DNA from: AC-32 sp963704005
GTDB taxonomy: Bacteria; Actinomycetota; Thermoleophilia; Gaiellales; Gaiellaceae
Reading direction: 5' to 3'
Assembly: GCA_963704005.1 (NCBI GenBank)
Contig: CAVPGJ010000004.1
Location: 310,001 to 374,000, forward strand
Length of the DNA: 64,000 nt
A program made the translations under genes and the position numbers. The notes beneath the pieces are model-generated. The model was not told the DNA's origin and ran no database searches. It saw only the letters and a program-made list of their open reading frames with translations. Every line of letters starts with the position of its first letter. Positions within the stretch are counted from its first letter, which is position 1. Positions 60,000 to 64,000 of this stretch are shown here, piece by piece.

Positions 60000-62045
60000 T
60001 CACGCCTCGGCCCCCACCGTCTCCGCGGCCTCCTCGATCGGAGCGGCCGGCTTCCCCTGCAGCGCGGCCCGCCAGTCCAGGAAGAGCCGGTTCACGCTCG
60101 CGGCGCCCACCAGCGGCTCCGGCGAGAGCGGCAGCTCCGCGGGGTAGAGCACGAACGGGCGCGTCTGCGGGCCCCCGAGCCCGCCGTGGAAGGAGATCAG
60201 CTCCTCGAAGGCGCAGCCCTCCTCGAGAGCCGGGTCGTAGAAGCTGCCGACGAGGATGTCGGCTGTGTGGGCGAAGCCCGAGGCGCGCAGCAGGTGCTGC
60301 GGTGCGCTGGGCGCGAGCTCCGCGAGGGGATCCGCGCCCTCCACCTCGCCGCTCTCGAGGTGCCGCGTGCCGTTCGCTCCGAGAACCAGCGGGCCGTTCT
60401 GCCGTCGAATGGACGAGCAGCCAGCCGAGATGCGGATGCTCGCGCAACGCCGCCATGAGGCGGGGGTGACGCGACTCGATCTCCTCGAGGCTGAGGCGGC
60501 GCGGCTCGTCCATCAGGTAGACGAGCCCGAGGTTCCCGGAGGCGAGCACGACGACGTCGCGGCCGCTGACGTCCTTCTTCGACTGCTTGGAAGTCTTCCT
60601 GCCGGAGGCCTCGTCGACCGCCCGGCCGACCGTGGTCTGGTTCTCGTCCCCTGTTTCGACCACGGCGACGTCCGCGGTGTCGACCGAACGGCGCACGAGC
60701 TCCTCGAGGTCGTAGCCGTTCCGCTGCTTGAAGGTCGCGCCCTGGGTCTGGCCGTGGTCGGAGAGGACGACGATCTCGTACGGCCGCGGCTGCGTAGCGA
60801 CGCGCCCGGTCGATGCGGCCGAACTGCTGGTCGAGCTTGCGGAGCGCCTCCATCGTGTCGCTGCGCTCGAGGCCGGAGTGATGGGCGACCTCGTCGTAGC
60901 TCGAGAAGGTGGCGTAGACCGCGGGCCGGCCCTTCATCATGTCGGTGAGGACGCCGTAGACGATCAGGTCGCGGACGACCACGCAGAGCGCGGCGCGCAG
61001 GAACGGGTAGATGCCGCCCCGGTGACCGCGCGGCTGTCACGTCGCGCCGCCGTTGCTTCGCCGCCTAGACCACCTCGACGATCACCTCCCACCCGAACAG
61101 CACGAGGGAGCGCAGGACGTTGAAGCCGTTGGCGAAGAACGCGCGATAGCCGGGGTTTGCGTGCCGCTCGGCCTCGCTCCGGCTGGCGGTGAGGATGACG
61201 TGGTCGGCCTCGCCGGAGAGGAGGTTGCCGCGGCTGGCGCCGCCGTTCGCAAGCAGCCCGCGCCCGCACAGGTGGCGCCGCTCGATCTCGGCGCAGTCGG
61301 CGGGCGCCGAGCAGACCATGATCGTCGCGGTCTCCTTCTCGACCCAGCGAAAAGCCGGGATGTCCTCGTTCGAGCCGAGCAGGATCCCCGCCTGGCTCGC
61401 GCCGGTCTGGGACGAGAGGTCCGTCTCCCACTCGGCGAGGCGATGAGAGCCCTCCTCGAGCCAGCGCCCCATCGTCGGGGCGCTCCCGTTGCGGATCGCT
61501 CGCTGGAGGACCGGCAGCGCCAGGCCGTCGATCTCCAGGAAGACGATCCCGGGCAGGTCCGTCTCCTCCCGCTCGTCCGAGCGGCGCGCGATGCGCTGGA
61601 TCACCCGGAAGGCGTAGGTGTCGTCGTCGTTCGTGCCGAGCACGACGTTCAGCACGACGCCGACCGCCGCCGCGACCAGCGCGACCCCGAGCGCCGACCA
61701 GAAGGAGCTGACGGTCAGATCCCCGTTGGTGAGGTGGTCGGCCGCAAGTAGGATCGCGGCGTCGAGCGCGAGGACGACGAAGAAGCCCAGCAGCGCCATG
61801 AACGGCAACCGGATCGCGGCGACGAGGGGAGGCAGGATCGCGTTCAGCACCGCGATCGCAGCCGCCGCCACGAGCGCGGCGCGGTAGTCGTGGACGACGG
61901 CGCCCGGAACCACCGCGGCGGCCACGAGCAGCGCCAGGGCCGAGAGCGCCCAGGCAAGCAGCAGGCGGAAGACGTGAAAGCGCGGCCGTCCGGCGCCCCA
62001 GGCCGGCCGCTCGCCGTACTCCGGCTGCACGGGCTCGCTCGCCAT
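60000..62045 (-). pseudogene. holin-like membrane domain fused to type I phosphodiesterase/alkaline phosphatase-fold, multiply disrupted
   Basis: A single ~680-residue gene in pieces. N-terminal part (62045-61068): four membrane helices of the phage-holin-like PF04020 type, then the start of a phosphodiesterase domain (GIVFLEIDGLALPVLQRAIRNG, SSQTGASQAGILLG). A TAG at 61065-61067 ends this frame after GWEVIVEVV. The rest follows in three further frames: RGHRGGIYPFLRAALCVVVRDL to RRYA, then YEIVVLSDHGQTQGATF to GWLLVHS, then NGPLVLGANGTRHLESGEVEGADP to the end. All three switches (near 61034, 60790, 60402) are +1; the first two are again in CAGC. It could be real decay or sequence error. The metal residues needed for activity are all present once rejoined. 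Confidence 0.75.
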
Positions 62046-62136
62046 CCCCGGCGGATTGTTCTGCACGGCGCGGATGGGACGCCTCGTCCCGAACGGATGA
62101 TGCCGTGGCCGCCGGCCGCAGCCATAGTGGCGGGGC

Positions 62137-62997
62137 ATGTGCCGCTGGCTCGCATATTCGGGATCCCCGGTGAGCATCGAGACTCTGCTCTACAAGCCCG
62201 AGCACTCGCTGATCGACCAGAGCCTCCATTCGCGCCTCGGCGCTGAGACCACGAACGGAGACGGCTTCGGCGTCGGCTGGTACGGCGACGGCGACGGCCC
62301 GGGCGTCTACCGCAGCATCGAGCCGGCCTGGAACGACCGCAACCTCCGCGACCTGGCCGGCCACATCAGCTCCCCGCTCGTGTTCGCCCACATCCGGGCG
62401 GCGATCGGGTCGGCCGTGCAGGAGACGAACTGCCACCCGTTCCGATATGGACGGTGGCTCTTCATGCACAACGGGTTCATCGGCGACTTCCAGAAGGTGA
62501 AGCGCGACCTGGTGCTTGCCGTCGACCCATCGCTGTACCCGTCGATCGAGGGCTCCGCCGATACCGAGGTCCTCTTCTACCTGGCGCTCACGTTCGGGCT
62601 CGAGGACGATCCCCCGGCAGCCGTGGCGGCGGCGGTCGGCCTGATCGAGGAGGTCGGCCGGAAGCATGGCGTCGACCATCCGATCCAGATGACCGTCGCC
62701 GTCACCGACGGCGCGAGCATCTGGGGCTTTCGCTACTCGAGCCAGCGCGACTCGAGGTCGCTGTTCTACTCGACCGACGTGCCGACCCTGCAGGCGCTGC
62801 ATCCCGACGTCGAGATCCTGGCCTTGCTCTCGGAGGAGTCGCGGCTCATCGTCTCGGAGCCGCTGCGCGACCTCCCGGGGGCATGGAACGAGGTGCCGGA
62901 CTCGAGCTGGGGCGTGGTCCAGGAGGGCCAGGACGAGCTGCATCCGTTCGAGCCGAAGGCGCCGGCGAAGTCCGTATCGGTAAGCACCGACGCGTAG
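62137..62997 (+). CDS. class II glutamine amidotransferase
   Basis: 286-residue stand-alone Ntn-type glutaminase: N-terminal Cys2 in MCRWLAYSG (exposed after Met removal), NGDGFGVGWYG, FAHIRAAIG, NCHPFRYGRWLFMHNGFIGDF. It resembles the EgtC/YafJ-type amidotransferases of about 250-290 residues. No EgtB/EgtD genes are nearby, so an ergothioneine role is not supported. ATG start, divergent from the disrupted phosphodiesterase. Confidence 0.85.
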   Translation: MCRWLAYSGSPVSIETLLYKPEHSLIDQSLHSRLGAETTNGDGFGVGWYGDGDGPGVYRSIEPAWNDRNLRDLAGHISSPLVFAHIRAAIGSAVQETNCHPFRYGRWLFMHNGFIGDFQKVKRDLVLAVDPSLYPSIEGSADTEVLFYLALTFGLEDDPPAAVAAAVGLIEEVGRKHGVDHPIQMTVAVTDGASIWGFRYSSQRDSRSLFYSTDVPTLQALHPDVEILALLSEESRLIVSEPLRDLPGAWNEVPDSSWGVVQEGQDELHPFEPKAPAKSVSVSTDA

Positions 62998-63009
62998 GAG
63001 CCCGGGCGC

Positions 63010-63336
63010 GTGCTCATCATCCTCGCCTTCATCCTCCTCTTCCTCCTGCCCTCGCCATGGAACCTGATCGGCTTCCTCGTCGCCATTCCGCTCTGGTTCG
63101 TCGAGCTGCTGGCGTGGAACCGGACGGTCAAGCACCGGCGGCGGGTGGTGGGAGTGCAGACGCTGATCGGGAAGGACGCGACCGTGACCGAGCCGTGCCA
63201 CCCGAGCGGGCAGGTTCGCCTCGACGGCGAGATCTGGGAGGCGCGCTGCGACGCCGGCGCCAACCCGGGCGACACGGTGCGCGTCGTCGGGCGCGACGAC
63301 CTCAAGCTCGTCGTCGAGCCGGTCTCCGCCGCCTAG
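63010..63336 (+). CDS. NfeD-like membrane-anchored OB-fold protein
   Basis: 108-residue protein: an N-terminal membrane hairpin (IILAFILLFLLPSPWNLIGFLVAIPLWFVELLAW) and a C-terminal OB-type fold (GVQTLIGKDATVTEPCHPSGQVRLDGEIWEARCDAG ... GDTVRVVGRDDLKLVVEP), as in NfeD C-terminal domains. NfeD proteins pair with stomatin-like SPFH proteins or proteases; no partner is seen here. GTG start, 12 bases after the amidotransferase. Confidence 0.78.
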   Translation: MLIILAFILLFLLPSPWNLIGFLVAIPLWFVELLAWNRTVKHRRRVVGVQTLIGKDATVTEPCHPSGQVRLDGEIWEARCDAGANPGDTVRVVGRDDLKLVVEPVSAA

Positions 63337-63342
63337 CAGGCG

Positions 63343-64000
63343 TCAGAGCCGCGGGTAGGAGATCACGAAGCCGAGGGCGAGGGCGAGCAGCACCAGGGCA
63401 AGGGCGAGGACGGACGTACGGACGCTGTGGGCCCGGAAGCGCTGGCTGAGGGCGATCAGGAAGAGGACGGTCGCGAGCAGAACGGTCGTGCGGACGTAGT
63501 GGTCGCCGTTCTCCCTGGCGTCCGTGCCGTGCGTGAAGGTGGCCGAGGCCTGTGCATTGAGCGCCGCCGCCCGGGTGAGGTCGGCGTTCCGGTACTGCGG
63601 CATGAAGAGCGGGCCGAGTGGCGCGGATGGGTTGTGAAGCGGGTCGGTCTCGAGCCAGGCGCGGAAGGCGGGCCGGTACTCGAGACGGAACCGCTTCTCG
63701 AACGCGGCGGCGGTCCGCTCCTGCCCGGTCAGCTTCGCCTGCAGCCACGAGTTGAGCGTGCCGGCGTCGTAGACCTGCTCCTGACCGGCGCGCGATTCGT
63801 GAGCGTTGGCCTCGAACCGGAGCTTCGACGCCTCCCCGTAGAGCTTGGCCTCGTGGCCGTCCCAGAGCGCTGACTGATAACCGCTCCACGCGGTCGCGAT
63901 CGCGACGAGCGCGAGCAGCACCGCCTCGGCGATCTCGACCCACGGCCTGCCGTGGCTGCCTCCGCCGTGCTCGTGCAGCTCGTGCGCGATCTCGACGTTC
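63343..64000 (-). CDS. hypothetical membrane protein (5' partial), DUF4337-like
   Basis: The frame is open to the window edge; before the GTG at 63921 it reads NVEIAHELHEHGGGSHGRPW, VEIAEAV, so the start is outside. It has a membrane helix (LLALVAIATAWSGYQSALW), a long soluble helical stretch rich in Ala/Glu/Arg, and two C-terminal helices (TTVLLATVLFLIALSQRF, SVLALALVLLALALGFVISY). The TAWSGYQSAxWDG pattern resembles DUF4337-type proteins. Function unknown. Confidence 0.6.
   Translation of the reverse strand, partial: NVEIAHELHEHGGGSHGRPWVEIAEAVLLALVAIATAWSGYQSALWDGHEAKLYGEASKLRFEANAHESRAGQEQVYDAGTLNSWLQAKLTGQERTAAAFEKRFRLEYRPAFRAWLETDPLHNPSAPLGPLFMPQYRNADLTRAAALNAQASATFTHGTDARENGDHYVRTTVLLATVLFLIALSQRFRAHSVRTSVLALALVLLALALGFVISYPRL

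Noticed and set aside
62137..62997. Amidotransferase as EgtC of an ergothioneine operon
   Set aside because: No egtA, egtB, egtD or egtE-like gene lies next to it in the window.
1..64000. CRISPR array, insertion sequence, integrase, tRNA or rRNA
   Set aside because: No regularly spaced repeats, transposase-like proteins, attachment-site duplications or tRNA-like cloverleaf regions were seen; gaps between genes are nearly all under 220 bases.

Overview
The window is a very GC-rich, densely packed bacterial chromosome segment. Many starts are GTG, neighbouring genes commonly overlap by 1-4 bases (GTGA, ATGA, TGATG), and the SOS boxes are of the GAAC-N4-GTTC type. Together with the gene families present, this points to a soil actinomycete, perhaps a Thermoleophilia-like lineage; no rRNA or marker gene is present to prove it. 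I saw no tRNA, rRNA, CRISPR array, integrase or insertion sequence.

Layout. 1-8.7 kb: a HAAT-type ABC importer (livHMGF, 5' end outside the window) runs into a GMC oxidoreductase with a small partner subunit, a zinc alcohol dehydrogenase, an acetoacetyl-CoA-synthetase-like ligase and a VOC protein, all on the plus strand. 8.7-11.8 kb: aldehyde dehydrogenase and a second GMC oxidoreductase (minus). 11.8-18.1 kb: a TIM-barrel isomerase-like gene, two consecutive 2-oxoacid dehydrogenase E1 alpha/beta pairs without E2/E3, and an opposing acyl-CoA ligase. 18.1-25.4 kb: a meta-cleavage-type operon (NAD(P)-binding oxidoreductase, DUF6282 metal hydrolase-like protein, GalB-like hydratase, LigK/GalC-like aldolase, type I extradiol dioxygenase) continuing into methylene-THF reductase and formate-THF ligase. 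25.4-28 kb: alpha/beta hydrolase, an atypical HEPN-like gene, and a quinone oxidoreductase. 28-33.3 kb: a five-gene cluster (split PEP-synthase-like kinase, short BCCP-like protein, biotin-dependent carboxyltransferase, HAD phosphatase) that matches the logic of the hydroxyphenylethanone (Hpe) pathway for acetovanillone-type lignin ketones. 33.3-37.9 kb: vanillyl-alcohol/eugenol-oxidase-like flavoenzyme, benzoylformate decarboxylase, and a core-MetE-like methyltransferase with a probable CTG start. 38-45.8 kb: vanillin-dehydrogenase-like enzyme followed by pcaIJHGBDC and pobA, the protocatechuate ortho-cleavage route.

Read together, about 18-46 kb looks like a lignin-monomer catabolic island. 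Side-chain enzymes (oxidase, decarboxylase, aldehyde dehydrogenase, phosphorylating/carboxylating ketone module) would yield aromatic acids. These would enter either the ortho route (pca/pob) or a meta/gallate-like route (GalB/LigK), with methoxyl carbon handled through tetrahydrofolate. No O-demethylase, biotin carboxylase, 3-oxoadipyl-CoA thiolase or dedicated regulator is seen in the window.

46-64 kb is general: cupin, DUF1361 membrane protein, an SOS-linked dinB - exonuclease/GIY-YIG - corA group, aquaporin, DUF2252, a PAS-LuxR regulator, small hypotheticals with a pair of palindromes, several membrane proteins, an ion channel, an MFS exporter, a disrupted holin-like/phosphodiesterase gene, a class II amidotransferase, an NfeD-like protein and a partial membrane protein.

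Caution: six genes carry reading-frame breaks and every one of the eight shifts is +1. Five fit one extra base turning CAC into CAGC and two fit GGT into GGGT. This looks more like systematic sequence error than decay.
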